Assembly: GCA_020635905.1 (NCBI GenBank)
Contig: JACJYV010000003.1
Span: 806,001-870,000, forward strand
Source: Bacteroidia bacterium
Lineage (GTDB): Bacteria; Bacteroidota; Bacteroidia; J057; JADKCL01
Length of the DNA: 64,000 bases
Reading direction: 5' to 3'
The translations under genes and the position numbers were made by a program. Of the stretch, positions 24,731 to 33,874 are shown in pieces; position 1 is the first letter of the stretch; the number at the start of each line of letters is the position of its first letter. Under the pieces are notes generated by a model. It ran no database searches and was not told the origin of the DNA. It saw nothing but the letters and a program-made list of their open reading frames with translations.

Positions 24731-25780
24731 ATGAAACAAATTTTCCTGCTTGCATTCCTTTGCCTTGCCCGTTTGGCGGCCTTTGCCACGGATCCTATTC
24801 TGGTCAGGAGCAATTTCAAGGCTACGCCTCAGGATGCGGAAATCAGGACTTTGGTCGAAAATCTGGCCTTTTTGCAGGTCATTGATCAGGAAAAAGCTAC
24901 TGAATTGGCGCCATTTGTGGAGAAAAAACGGGCCAAATCCCTCAAAATCATTGATCTGGTCTCGCCCAATGTCTCCCTTACCCACCTCGAAAATGCCCTG
25001 ACCTACCTCAACGGTGCCGAAAAGGAAGCAGTGCTTTATCTGCAAAAAACACCCAAAACTGAATGGGCCACGCGGCGCAGCGAATTGGTTTTACAGGGAG
25101 ATCTGATCCGCTTTTATCAGGGATTTTGGGCAGAATTAACCCGCCTTTACCGCCTGCATCCCCGTTTCACCAGCGAAATCGCAGTACTCGACGACCGCGA
25201 GATTCAGGGCTTTGCCTATGACCAGAAACAGGTTTTTCTCACCTTCGACGACGGTCCAACCCGTTTTACCCAGCCCGTTTGCAATCTGCTGAAAGAGAAC
25301 AATATCCGGGCAAATTTCTTTGTGCTGGGCAAAAATGTGCGGGAAAATCCTGCTTTGTTTACCGCTTTGACCCAGTCGGGAAATGAAATTTCCCTCCACT
25401 CAGAAACCCATGCCAATCTGGCCAAAATGCACGATTTCAAGGCCTTACAGGCCGAAGTGGTGGCCCCCCTGACCCTGGTCAGGGAAAAATACAACTGCCA
25501 GATTGACTACTTCCGTGCTCCCTACGGGAGCCGCGACCTGGCCGCCCTGGGTCTGATCATGGATACCTACAAAAAGCACATTCTCTGGAATATCGACTCC
25601 CAGGACTGGCAGGCGGGCTTTACCAAAGAGGTCATGCTGGAACGGGTGACCCGCCTGGTGCATCTGTACCACGGTGGAATCGTGCTCTTTCACGACAGCC
25701 GCCAGAAAGTGGTGGACGTGTTGCCCGAACTGATTGACCACCTGAAGGCTTCAGGCTACAGATTTGAGACCGGATTTTGA
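24731..25780 (+). CDS. Exported polysaccharide deacetylase (NodB) family protein
   Basis: 349 residues from the ATG at 24731, which opens a signal peptide (MKQIFLLAFLCLARLAAFA); an upstream in-frame ATG at 24695 adds 12 residues before it and is less likely. The N-terminal 150 residues are helical and unassigned. From about residue 165 comes the carbohydrate esterase 4 NodB domain: VFLTFDDGPT (catalytic and metal Asp), ANFFVLGKNV, SLHSETHANL (metal His), YFRAPYGSR, ILWNIDSQDW and GGIVLFHDSR. It should remove N- or O-acetyl groups from peptidoglycan or an exopolysaccharide in the periplasm or at the surface. It is a single gene converging with the sulfotransferase gene. Confidence 0.92.
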   Translation: MKQIFLLAFLCLARLAAFATDPILVRSNFKATPQDAEIRTLVENLAFLQVIDQEKATELAPFVEKKRAKSLKIIDLVSPNVSLTHLENALTYLNGAEKEAVLYLQKTPKTEWATRRSELVLQGDLIRFYQGFWAELTRLYRLHPRFTSEIAVLDDREIQGFAYDQKQVFLTFDDGPTRFTQPVCNLLKENNIRANFFVLGKNVRENPALFTALTQSGNEISLHSETHANLAKMHDFKALQAEVVAPLTLVREKYNCQIDYFRAPYGSRDLAALGLIMDTYKKHILWNIDSQDWQAGFTKEVMLERVTRLVHLYHGGIVLFHDSRQKVVDVLPELIDHLKASGYRFETGF

Positions 25781-25794
25781 AATCCCCTTACGGG

Positions 25795-26652
25795 TCAGGC
25801 ACCTTTTTGCGCAATCATGCGCTGAAAAACAGGATCAGCAATTTCCCTGATTTTCTGCATATCAGACTCGCTGAGTTCGGCAGGAGGAATGGTGCCCTGT
25901 CCGCTGGGATCACGCTGAGTATCACCTTTAAACGTATTGATGCGGTGCTCCATCACGGAAGGGTCAATCCCGCTGGCGCCTGTAATGGATTCCAGTTGGG
26001 CAATCACCTTTTCGGGGTTTGAAATCAGCTCCTGATAGTTGATAAAGTACAATTCTCCATGTTGGAAATGATCCAGCAGCTGGGTGGCACTTTCCGAGTA
26101 CATTTTGGCCAGATTCAGCATATCCTCCTCAGCCTGAATCATATTGGTTGCCCAGGCAGATTTGATACAATCCACAGGATCGCGAAAAATGTACAGGATC
26201 TTGCTGCCGGGCATCATCAGGCGCATCAGGCGCAGGGCGGGCAGGTTCCAGCCTGCAATTTTTACCCCCCAAACCGTAGCTCCCTGCTGATTTGCATAGC
26301 CTTTATAAAACTGCGCCATGTTGAAGCAGGTTTCGCCCAGTTTATCCAGATAATTATCAATGGGCGGCAACAAATCCGCAATCCACTCATTCACATCTCC
26401 CCGTTCCACCATCTGCCGCATGGCATCCCAATGATGCTTGCCCTGGGCAAAAAATAATTGACGGGTGGTAAAGTAATTCATGAAAAACTGAATTTCATTG
26501 GCCGCATTTTCCCCGAAAATCATGCCGTTGGGGGCCGAGGTAATCAGGCGCTGCAAAAGGGTGGTGCCCGACCGCACAATGGGCGAAGTAATGATAATGG
26601 GATTCAGTTCGAGGTTGGTACGGGGGATAATCAATTGAGGGAGCATGGGCAA
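25795..26652 (-). CDS. Sulfotransferase family protein
   Basis: 285 residues. The N-terminal PAPS-binding loop reads SPIVRSGTTLLQRLI and the 3'-phosphate-binding segment YIFRDPVDCIKSAW, both typical of Sulfotransfer_1/3 proteins. A later LYFINYQELISNPEKV helix completes the fold. The protein would transfer sulfate from PAPS to a carbohydrate, lipid or small molecule; the acceptor cannot be told. It is cytoplasmic by sequence (no signal). There is no capsule or LPS cluster nearby. An alternative start three codons in is possible (MLPQLI). Confidence 0.9.
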   Translation of the reverse strand: MPMLPQLIIPRTNLELNPIIITSPIVRSGTTLLQRLITSAPNGMIFGENAANEIQFFMNYFTTRQLFFAQGKHHWDAMRQMVERGDVNEWIADLLPPIDNYLDKLGETCFNMAQFYKGYANQQGATVWGVKIAGWNLPALRLMRLMMPGSKILYIFRDPVDCIKSAWATNMIQAEEDMLNLAKMYSESATQLLDHFQHGELYFINYQELISNPEKVIAQLESITGASGIDPSVMEHRINTFKGDTQRDPSGQGTIPPAELSESDMQKIREIADPVFQRMIAQKGA

Positions 26653-26754
26653 TTTTCGTTTCTGGGTTCGAAAATAAGGATAGTTTGGGAAAATATCGAA
26701 GAGGTTTGGAGAATGCCTGAAAAATTGGGAAAATGGAGGGAAATTCAGGAAACT

Positions 26755-28170
26755 ATGAAACCCGTTTTTACCCTGGCCCTGAGCCTTTTGCTTTTCTTCA
26801 GTCTGGCCTGTGGCAAAAAATCACGCCATCGCCACGAAGTGGAGCAAGAGCAAAAAGTGGCGGAATCGCCCAACGGCCGGGTGCAGCCCAACCTGGGTTG
26901 CGAGGGATTTCCCGAAGAAAAATATGCCCTTTATCTGCCCAAAGACTGGTCTGCAGAGAAAAAATGGCCGGTAATCGTCTGGTTTGATCCCGGGGCAGAA
27001 GGCTTTAAACCCGTAAAAAAGTATCAGGCGCTGGCAGAGGAATTTGGATTTATCATGGTGGGCAGCAACCACTCCAAAAACGGCATGAACTGGGGCGAAA
27101 TACAATCTCTGAATGCCATTCTGACCGCAGAAATTCTGAAAAAATATGCTGTCGCTCCCGGCAAAATCTACCTGGGTGGCTTTTCAGGCGGCGCCAGGGT
27201 GGCCAACCTGCTGGCCCTCAACGACACGACCTCCAAGGCCGTAATTGGCTGTGGAGCGGGTTTTCCCCAGGGACAGTCCCTCAGCCACATGTGGCACTCT
27301 TTCTTTGGGCTGGTGGGAGACGAGGATTTCAACCTGCCTGAACTCCAGGCCCTCAATGAGGGCCTGAATAATGAGCAAACCGCGCATTATATCCGCGTTT
27401 TTGCAGGCGAACATGCCTGGCCGCCCGTGGAGGACATGCGCATGGCCTTTCACTGGCTCAAGCTCGAGCCTTTGCGCCACGCCCGTGTGCCAGACCCCAA
27501 AGATGCGCGGGTGAAAAACTATCTTTCCTTCCTCGAAGAGAGGCGCAAAGAAGGCCCTCTGGACACCTGGAAAATGTATAAATTTTGGGAAGAGGAAGCG
27601 GCTTTCCTGCGCAAAATCACCTCTATTGAGACTCCTACGCAGAATATGCTCAAAGCCTCCATGGACGGCGGGGTGAAAGCCCGCCTCAAGCAGGAGCGCG
27701 ATCTGCGAATCAAGGAACAATCCCTTATGAACCATTATCAGCAGATTTATCCCCAAAAGGATCTGGTTTTCTGGCGGGCCGAGATTGCAAAATTCTGGAA
27801 ATCAGTAGAAAATGAGCCCGCCCCGGGCGAGGGCAAAATGTACCAGCGCATTCTCAATTTGCTGAGCCTGACCTCCTACATGTACGCCAAACAGACTCTG
27901 GGCGCCAACGACATCCCCAGTTCTGACCGTTTTCTCGAAATTTATCGTCTGGTCGATCCAGACAACCCCGAAGCTTATTACCTGACCGCCAAACTCAGGC
28001 TGCGCCAGGGTCGGGTGGATGAGGCCGTAGCCCAATTGCAAAAGGCCGTTGAATACAAATTCGCCGAACCCGACCGTTTCAAGGCTGATCCCGATTTTGA
28101 AACCCTGCAAGGATTGCCCGTTTACGGGGAGATTTGGGCCAGATTTCAGGACAATAAAAACCAGGAATAA
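26755..28170 (+). CDS. Lipoprotein: alpha/beta-hydrolase (esterase-like) with TPR-like tail
   Basis: 471 residues from the ATG at 26755; the lipobox FFSLAC places the lipidated Cys at 19. Residues 40-240 look like a dienelactone-hydrolase/esterase domain: WPVIVWFDPGAEG, IMVGSNHS, then the nucleophile elbow GGFSGGARVANLLAL and a His in FAGEHAWPPVEDM. A helical region follows, and the last 70 residues (ADNPEAYYLTAKLRLRQGRVDEAVAQLQKAVE) form a TPR unit. It probably hydrolyses an ester in the periplasm or at the cell surface. The Rieske oxygenase gene starts 9 bases downstream, so the two are likely co-transcribed. Confidence 0.82.
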   Translation: MKPVFTLALSLLLFFSLACGKKSRHRHEVEQEQKVAESPNGRVQPNLGCEGFPEEKYALYLPKDWSAEKKWPVIVWFDPGAEGFKPVKKYQALAEEFGFIMVGSNHSKNGMNWGEIQSLNAILTAEILKKYAVAPGKIYLGGFSGGARVANLLALNDTTSKAVIGCGAGFPQGQSLSHMWHSFFGLVGDEDFNLPELQALNEGLNNEQTAHYIRVFAGEHAWPPVEDMRMAFHWLKLEPLRHARVPDPKDARVKNYLSFLEERRKEGPLDTWKMYKFWEEEAAFLRKITSIETPTQNMLKASMDGGVKARLKQERDLRIKEQSLMNHYQQIYPQKDLVFWRAEIAKFWKSVENEPAPGEGKMYQRILNLLSLTSYMYAKQTLGANDIPSSDRFLEIYRLVDPDNPEAYYLTAKLRLRQGRVDEAVAQLQKAVEYKFAEPDRFKADPDFETLQGLPVYGEIWARFQDNKNQE

Positions 28171-28179
28171 GGAAATTTC

Positions 28180-29265
28180 ATGAAAATTCTCCCTGAAATC
28201 CACGCTGACATCCGCAAAGCCTCCACCTTGCCAGGCTGGTTTTACACGGATGGCGAAATCTTCCAAAAATCCATTGAAAAGGTCTTTTCCCGCTCCTGGC
28301 AATGGATTTGCCGGGCAGATGAAGTGCGGGTCCCTTCCCAGATTTACCCTTTTTCCTTTCTGGAAAAGGCCCTCGACGAGCCCCTGCTCTTTACCCGCGA
28401 TTCTCAGGGTACAATGCATGCCCTGTCCAACGTGTGTACTCACCGCGGGAATCTCCTTTGCCCCCAGCCGGGCATCCAGGACAAGATCCGTTGCCGCTAT
28501 CACGGACGGCGCTTTGGCCTGAACGGAAAGCTGGAATTTATGCCCGAATTCGATCAGGTGGAGGGCTTTCCCGGCGAAAATGACCATTTGCCGCGGGTAC
28601 CTTTTGGGGAATGGGGAGGGATGCTTTTTGCCGCCCTGAATCCCGAATCTGACTTTGAAAAGTGGCTTGAACCCATTCGCAAAAGGCTCAGCTGGCTGCC
28701 TGTGGAGGAATTTGTCTTTGATCCCAGCCGCAGCCGCGACTACCTGGTCAAAGCCAACTGGGCCCTCTACGTGGACAATTATCTGGAGGGATTTCACATC
28801 CCGTTTGTGCACCCCGGGCTTTCCCAAAGCCTGGATTACGGGGCTTACCGCCACGAATTATTCGAGGGCGGCAACCTGCAACTGGGCATTGCCCGTTCGG
28901 GCGAACTCGCCTTTGATTTGCCACCCGAATCGCCCGATTTTGGGGAAGAAATTGGCGCGTATTATTACTGGCTTTTCCCCAATCTCATGCTCAATTTTTA
29001 TCCCTGGGGCCTTTCGCTGAACGTGGTCAAGCCGCTCACTCCTGAACTGACCCGGGTGCGCTTTTTGTCGTTTGTTTGGAAACCCGAATTACTGGGCCAG
29101 GGTGCGGGCTCCCTGCTCGACAAAGTGGAGCGGGAGGACGAAGAAATCGTGGAAAATGTGCAGCGGGGCGTGAAATCAAGCCTTTATACGCGCGGTCGTT
29201 ACAGCCCCCAAAGGGAGCAGGGTGTGCACCAGTTTCACAGGTTGCTTTTTGAGGTGTTAGGTTAA
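28180..29265 (+). CDS. Rieske [2Fe-2S] ring-hydroxylating oxygenase alpha subunit-like
   Basis: 361 residues. The Rieske centre is CTHRGNLLC...CRYHGRRF, giving the C-x-H and C-x-x-H ligand pairs in the first 110 residues. The catalytic domain holds the mononuclear iron motif NYLEGFHIPFVHP (bridging acid and two His) and a C-terminal acidic region (DKVEREDEEIVENVQRGV) typical of RHO alpha subunits. The substrate is unknown; the short length resembles choline- and carnitine-monooxygenase-like members rather than benzene/naphthalene dioxygenases. No reductase or ferredoxin gene is adjacent. It follows the esterase lipoprotein and converges with the WD40-caspase gene. Confidence 0.92.
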   Translation: MKILPEIHADIRKASTLPGWFYTDGEIFQKSIEKVFSRSWQWICRADEVRVPSQIYPFSFLEKALDEPLLFTRDSQGTMHALSNVCTHRGNLLCPQPGIQDKIRCRYHGRRFGLNGKLEFMPEFDQVEGFPGENDHLPRVPFGEWGGMLFAALNPESDFEKWLEPIRKRLSWLPVEEFVFDPSRSRDYLVKANWALYVDNYLEGFHIPFVHPGLSQSLDYGAYRHELFEGGNLQLGIARSGELAFDLPPESPDFGEEIGAYYYWLFPNLMLNFYPWGLSLNVVKPLTPELTRVRFLSFVWKPELLGQGAGSLLDKVEREDEEIVENVQRGVKSSLYTRGRYSPQREQGVHQFHRLLFEVLG

Positions 29266-29273
29266 TTTCCCCC

Positions 29274-32200
29274 TCAATCCACCCGAAAATCAATCACTGG
29301 ATTGGCCTTGCGCACGGTGGGCATCTGGGCTCCCTTGGTCAGGGCAAACACCCTGGCTACCACAAAGTTGCGCAGCTCTGAGATGGTGACCATTTTGTCG
29401 TGGTTTTGGTCGGCGTGGTTGGATTTCAGGCCGTCCAGCAGGGAATAAGTGAACACCCCGTTATTCCAGTCTTTGGACTCAAAAGCAAACTCGTAGCCGC
29501 CCGCGGCAGAAATCACCGTGGCACCCAGGTCAGAGGAAACCTCGGCAAAAAGGGCCTTCATGTACTCAAAAGAATTGTTGAGCCCTGCTTTGGGCGAGGG
29601 CGCGGCGGGTCCACTGCGGGCCGTGGCCAGCAGACCGTCATTGCTGTTTTCCTTCCAGGTCACAGGCTCGTCCTTGTCCACCTCGCCCGAGTGGCAGGCA
29701 TCAATCAGGATCAGGCGATTGCGGGCAGGAATGCCGTCCAGCAGGTTTTCCAGCGAACTGTAAGGCAAGCCTCCCTCTGCTGGATGCTCAAACTGGGTAG
29801 GATTCATGGCCAAAAAGTAGTCGAGTTGCTCGTCGAGCAGGCCGTGAGAGGATAGATAAATGATTACCAGGTCATTTTCAGAGGATTTTTCCAACTCAGC
29901 TTTCATGCTTTCCACCTTTTGGCGGGTCGCATCTGCATTGAAAATCTCCCAGGATTTAATTTCACCATAATTTTTAGCCAGTTTCATGCGGGCCACAAAA
30001 TCGCGTGCATCCTTGGCCGCATAGGTCAGGTTGCGTTGGCTTTCCTTAAATTCTGAGACTCCAATGGCCAGTACCAGCAGGTTGGGCTTGGGAAATTCTT
30101 TGGTACAATAAACCATAAATCCCTCGCGCGTACTTTCCGTACCCTGGTCATTTTTCACGGAAACCGTGATCTGGTTGCGGCCAGGTGACAAATTCAATTC
30201 AAATTCCCTTTCCAAAGCCGTGCCGGGAGCAACCTTCACTTTCTCCCCCAATTTTCCCAAAACAGGCACTTCATTCACCATCAAATGCAGAGAATAGAGG
30301 GGAAACTTGCTGTCCAGGGCACTGATTTTGAATTTCACTTTACCTTCTGCAGTCAGGACGGGCAGGGTTTCACGGGCCAAAACCTCCGTTTCAGGCACAT
30401 GAAAATCTGAAGCCAGTTGCTCTTCAGAAAATCCAAGCCGTTTGAGCCGTTTCTGGTAAGCCAGCAGGAGGATTTTTTCCTTGAGTTTGGAGGCGTAGGC
30501 AAATTTCTTCAAAACCTGATCAGGGCGATTGAATTTAAGGTCGAATTGCTCGTACGGGTAGATTTTATTCTTCAGTTTGAACCCAATAAAGGGCAGGGCC
30601 CCCTTGGTCGAAAAGTAGTAATTGTCGCTGGTGTAAATGAGAAATTCCTCGTCGTCTGTGTTGACATAATTGCCCACAAAAGCGCCTGTTTTGGGGTCCC
30701 AGAATTTGATGCCACCGTCCCTGGCGTAGGAAAGCAGATAGCGGGAATCGTGCATCCAGCGAATGGGACCCGAGATTTCCACCGTGTGGGCTTTGGCAAT
30801 GGTTTTGAAATTTCCTGCATTCAGGTCCCAGAGGATGATTTCGCCACGGTTCGTGCCGCCCGCCACATAATTTCCGTCTGGACTGGGCGAAAAACTGTAA
30901 ATCAGATCGGCCAGCCCGCCGGGCCAGGTGTATTTCTTTTTGACCTGAAAGGTCTGGGGATCCAGAATCAACATGGTGCGGCGATTTCCCAAAATCAGCT
31001 CATTTCTCACCTGATTGAAGGAAATCCTGTACATATCCTGGGGAAGTTTTGCGCTGCCCACACCCGCATTTTCAATCCCTTTGGCGTCAGGAGAGGTTTT
31101 GGGCGTATATTTTTGAGTTTCTATATCAAATACCCCCAATTCCTCGTCGTTTTGCACCACCAGATGGAGGCTGTCTGTAAAAAGGGGAAAGGAAGCGCCT
31201 GGTTTCAGCTCGGGAACCCGCATTTTTTCGGCCCCCGTTTCCAGATCATAGATCACGGTGAGATTCTTTTGGCGCTTTTCGTCGGTCAGGCTGAAGGTCT
31301 TTCCATTGGGATTGAAGGCCACAGAAGGGAAGCTCAGATCGCCAGCAATGGAATACAAAACCTGCATGGTGCCCAGGTCTATGCATTGGATGCCTTTGCG
31401 GTACACATTGACCAGCATTTTTTGTCCGTCGGGCGAAAACCAGGCTTCCTGGGCAAATTTTTGCATTTCGGCCTCCAGGCGAATCTGCTCGCCCTGGGCC
31501 AGGTCGAGAATGGTAAACCCGGCAGAGCGGGTATGACAGGAAATCCACGGCTTGCCGGGGTGGGTCCACACATTCGAGGCGAGAGCCGAGAGGTTGAGCG
31601 TGGTCTGAAGGGCGATTTTGGCCTGGCGACTCACAATAGTCAGGCGATCGTCTTTGAACCGTTCATCCAAAAACACCAACAGATCTTTCCGCGGCGAAAT
31701 GTAGGGATCATCCACCTCTGTACCCAATTCTTCATACACAGAAGTCAGCTGGTTGGTTCTGAAATTGAATTCCCCTACCCTGTCCTTGAGGTTGCGGTCG
31801 TAGGCTGATTTTATTTCCCCCAAAACCAAATCCCCTTCCAGGTATTTTTCGGTAAAAACAGGCCAATTTTCCTTGGAAATCGTTTCTTTCAGACTGAAAT
31901 CTGTGGTAGAATACATTTCCAGAGGATCATTTCCACCCACATGCAGCAAAAACAGGGAGCCATCGTCATTCACTCCCTCAGGATAATCCTTGTGGGGCCA
32001 TTCTTTGCGGGATTCACGGGTCAGGGAGCCCAGATTCCATTTGGAAACATACATCTGCGACTGGCTTTTTCCCGGGAAGGACTGTACTTCAAAGGTGTAG
32101 GCGATTTTGCCCGTTTTGGGCACGAAAAGGTTCAAAACGGAAGTCAGGGGCGCAATTTCCAGGGCCTTGACCACATCGAAATTTTTTGCATCCCAGATAT

Positions 32201-32615
32201 GCAGGGTGCCATCCATGCCCGCGGTGAGCAAATATTTGCCTTCTGCGGCTTCTGAGGCGCACAACTGGCTTTTGCTCAGGGATAATTCTTTGACCAGATC
32301 CCCGTTCTTGGCATTCCAGATGAATGATTTATTGTCGTCGCCTGAGCTCAGCAACAGTTTGCCGTCTGAGCTGAAAATCAGAGCCGTAAGTTCGTCCTGG
32401 TGGCGGTCAATCTCGATTTGCATGCGTCCTGAAGCCACATCCCAGATAAATACCTTATTATCCTCCCCGCCGCTGGCCATGAGGCGACCGTCGCGGCTGA
32501 GGGCAATGGCACTGATATCGTCCGCGTGACCGCGGGTGAGGTACATTTGGGGAGTTTGGGAGAAAAGGGAGGCCGCAAAGGTCAGGCAAAGCAGGAAAAA
32601 CAGGGTTATGCGCAT
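29274..32615 (-). CDS. Exported WD40-repeat protein with C-terminal caspase domain and EF-hand
   Basis: 1113 residues. A signal peptide (MRITLFFLLCLTFAASLFS) precedes WD40 repeats (HADDISAIALSRDGRLMASGGEDNKVFIWD; HQDELTALIFSSDGKLLLSSGDDN; more at about 560-650, e.g. GGTNRGEIILWDL), probably two propellers covering 20-690. An Ig-like segment (about 740-830) leads to a peptidase C14 caspase domain from about 842: LLVLAIGVSEF, YLSSHG with catalytic H924 and LILIDACHSG with C974. Near the end DQNHDKMVTISE fits an EF-hand Ca-binding loop. Architectures of this type are known in Bacteroidota and filamentous bacteria; substrates are unknown. The export signal places the protease outside the cytoplasm. 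Confidence 0.92.
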   Translation of the reverse strand: MRITLFFLLCLTFAASLFSQTPQMYLTRGHADDISAIALSRDGRLMASGGEDNKVFIWDVASGRMQIEIDRHQDELTALIFSSDGKLLLSSGDDNKSFIWNAKNGDLVKELSLSKSQLCASEAAEGKYLLTAGMDGTLHIWDAKNFDVVKALEIAPLTSVLNLFVPKTGKIAYTFEVQSFPGKSQSQMYVSKWNLGSLTRESRKEWPHKDYPEGVNDDGSLFLLHVGGNDPLEMYSTTDFSLKETISKENWPVFTEKYLEGDLVLGEIKSAYDRNLKDRVGEFNFRTNQLTSVYEELGTEVDDPYISPRKDLLVFLDERFKDDRLTIVSRQAKIALQTTLNLSALASNVWTHPGKPWISCHTRSAGFTILDLAQGEQIRLEAEMQKFAQEAWFSPDGQKMLVNVYRKGIQCIDLGTMQVLYSIAGDLSFPSVAFNPNGKTFSLTDEKRQKNLTVIYDLETGAEKMRVPELKPGASFPLFTDSLHLVVQNDEELGVFDIETQKYTPKTSPDAKGIENAGVGSAKLPQDMYRISFNQVRNELILGNRRTMLILDPQTFQVKKKYTWPGGLADLIYSFSPSPDGNYVAGGTNRGEIILWDLNAGNFKTIAKAHTVEISGPIRWMHDSRYLLSYARDGGIKFWDPKTGAFVGNYVNTDDEEFLIYTSDNYYFSTKGALPFIGFKLKNKIYPYEQFDLKFNRPDQVLKKFAYASKLKEKILLLAYQKRLKRLGFSEEQLASDFHVPETEVLARETLPVLTAEGKVKFKISALDSKFPLYSLHLMVNEVPVLGKLGEKVKVAPGTALEREFELNLSPGRNQITVSVKNDQGTESTREGFMVYCTKEFPKPNLLVLAIGVSEFKESQRNLTYAAKDARDFVARMKLAKNYGEIKSWEIFNADATRQKVESMKAELEKSSENDLVIIYLSSHGLLDEQLDYFLAMNPTQFEHPAEGGLPYSSLENLLDGIPARNRLILIDACHSGEVDKDEPVTWKENSNDGLLATARSGPAAPSPKAGLNNSFEYMKALFAEVSSDLGATVISAAGGYEFAFESKDWNNGVFTYSLLDGLKSNHADQNHDKMVTISELRNFVVARVFALTKGAQMPTVRKANPVIDFRVD

Positions 32616-32730
32616 GGGAATGATTTATTCAGGCCAATTTACCAAATGTTGAGGAGGGTTAAAACTCAGTTCTGTGGATAATTTTCGCCTACAAAAGAAA
32701 TTCACCCCGGAAAATTTCTAACTTGATTCC

Positions 32731-33870
32731 ATGAAAATGTTCCGTTACCTGCCTTTTCTGCTCTTTTTGCTGGCTTTTCTGCCATCGTCCGCACAAGTTG
32801 TGACCGGAACCCTGGTCAGCAAGGGCCTGACCCGCGATTACCGCCTGTATGTACCCGCCATCTATGACGGTTCTGTGCCTGTGCCGCTGATCCTGAATCT
32901 CCACGGCTACGGTTCCCAAAACTGGCAGCAAGAGTTGTATGGCGATTTCAGGGGAATTGCAGATACGGCCAATTTTCTGGTGGTGCACCCCAACGGGACC
33001 ATGGATGGGTCTGGCAATCGTTTCTGGAATGCTTTTGGCACTTCCAGCGTGGACGATGTGGCTTTCATGCGCGACCTGATCGACACCCTTAGCCATCATT
33101 ACAACATCGATCCCAATGCGATTTTCAGCACGGGCATGAGCAATGGAGGCTATATGAGCTACCAACTGGCCTGTGACCTGGGCGATCGCATTGCGGCCAT
33201 CGCTTCTGTAACTGGCAGCATGTTGCCTTCTCACATGAATAATTGCGGGGCCCTCCACCCCACTCCCGTGATGCAGATTCACGGCACCAGTGACGGTACA
33301 GTCCCTTACAATGGAAATATCAATTCAGTGGCCATTCCAACCCTGGTCAGCCATTGGGTAAATTTCAATCAATGCAATTCCACTCCCGTTTTTACCGCCG
33401 TGCCCGACATCAATACCAATGATGGCTGTACGGCCGAACATTATGTTTATTCGGGTGGATTGCTGGGCACGACGATGGAGTTTTACAAGATTGTGGGCGG
33501 CGATCATTCCTGGCCGGGCGCGCCCTTCAACATCAACATCACCAACATGGATTTCAGCGCCAGCCAGGAAATCTGGCGTTTTTTCAGACCTTACCGCCTC
33601 AATCAGCTCTTTACAGACCGCAAAGAGGAAATTGCCGCTCCAGGATCTGGATTTTTGGTCGGTCCCAACCCCAGTCAGGGCTCATTTAACCTGAAATTTC
33701 AGGCCCACGGACCCAAACAGGTTGTGATTACCAACGCCCTGGGGCAGTTGGTTTGGTCGGGAGAATGCATTCAGGATCAAATGAAAATTGAGCTGAAAAA
33801 AGCTGGTATTTACTTCGTAACTGCGATTCAGGGAGATCAGCGCTACACGGAACGTGTGGTGGTGGAGTGA
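32731..33870 (+). CDS. Secreted PHB-depolymerase/feruloyl-esterase-like hydrolase with T9SS domain
   Basis: 379 residues. A signal peptide (to about SAQ22) precedes an esterase domain with LILNLHGYGSQ (oxyanion), the elbow FSTGMSNGGYMSYQLACD (nucleophile Ser) and GGDHSWPGAP carrying the catalytic His. This is the LpqC/PHB depolymerase (carbohydrate esterase 1-like) pattern. The last 75 residues (FLVGPNPSQGSFNLKF, VVITNALGQLVWSGE, AGIYFVTAIQGDQRYTERVVVE) are a type A T9SS sorting domain, so the enzyme is secreted or surface-attached. It likely de-esterifies plant or algal polysaccharide or cleaves polyester. It converges with the next T9SS cargo gene 4 bases away. Confidence 0.92.
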   Translation: MKMFRYLPFLLFLLAFLPSSAQVVTGTLVSKGLTRDYRLYVPAIYDGSVPVPLILNLHGYGSQNWQQELYGDFRGIADTANFLVVHPNGTMDGSGNRFWNAFGTSSVDDVAFMRDLIDTLSHHYNIDPNAIFSTGMSNGGYMSYQLACDLGDRIAAIASVTGSMLPSHMNNCGALHPTPVMQIHGTSDGTVPYNGNINSVAIPTLVSHWVNFNQCNSTPVFTAVPDINTNDGCTAEHYVYSGGLLGTTMEFYKIVGGDHSWPGAPFNINITNMDFSASQEIWRFFRPYRLNQLFTDRKEEIAAPGSGFLVGPNPSQGSFNLKFQAHGPKQVVITNALGQLVWSGECIQDQMKIELKKAGIYFVTAIQGDQRYTERVVVE

Positions 33871-33874
33871 GGAT

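Noticed and set aside
30417..31808. 463-residue plus-strand open frame
   Set aside because: Antisense shadow of the WD40-caspase gene.
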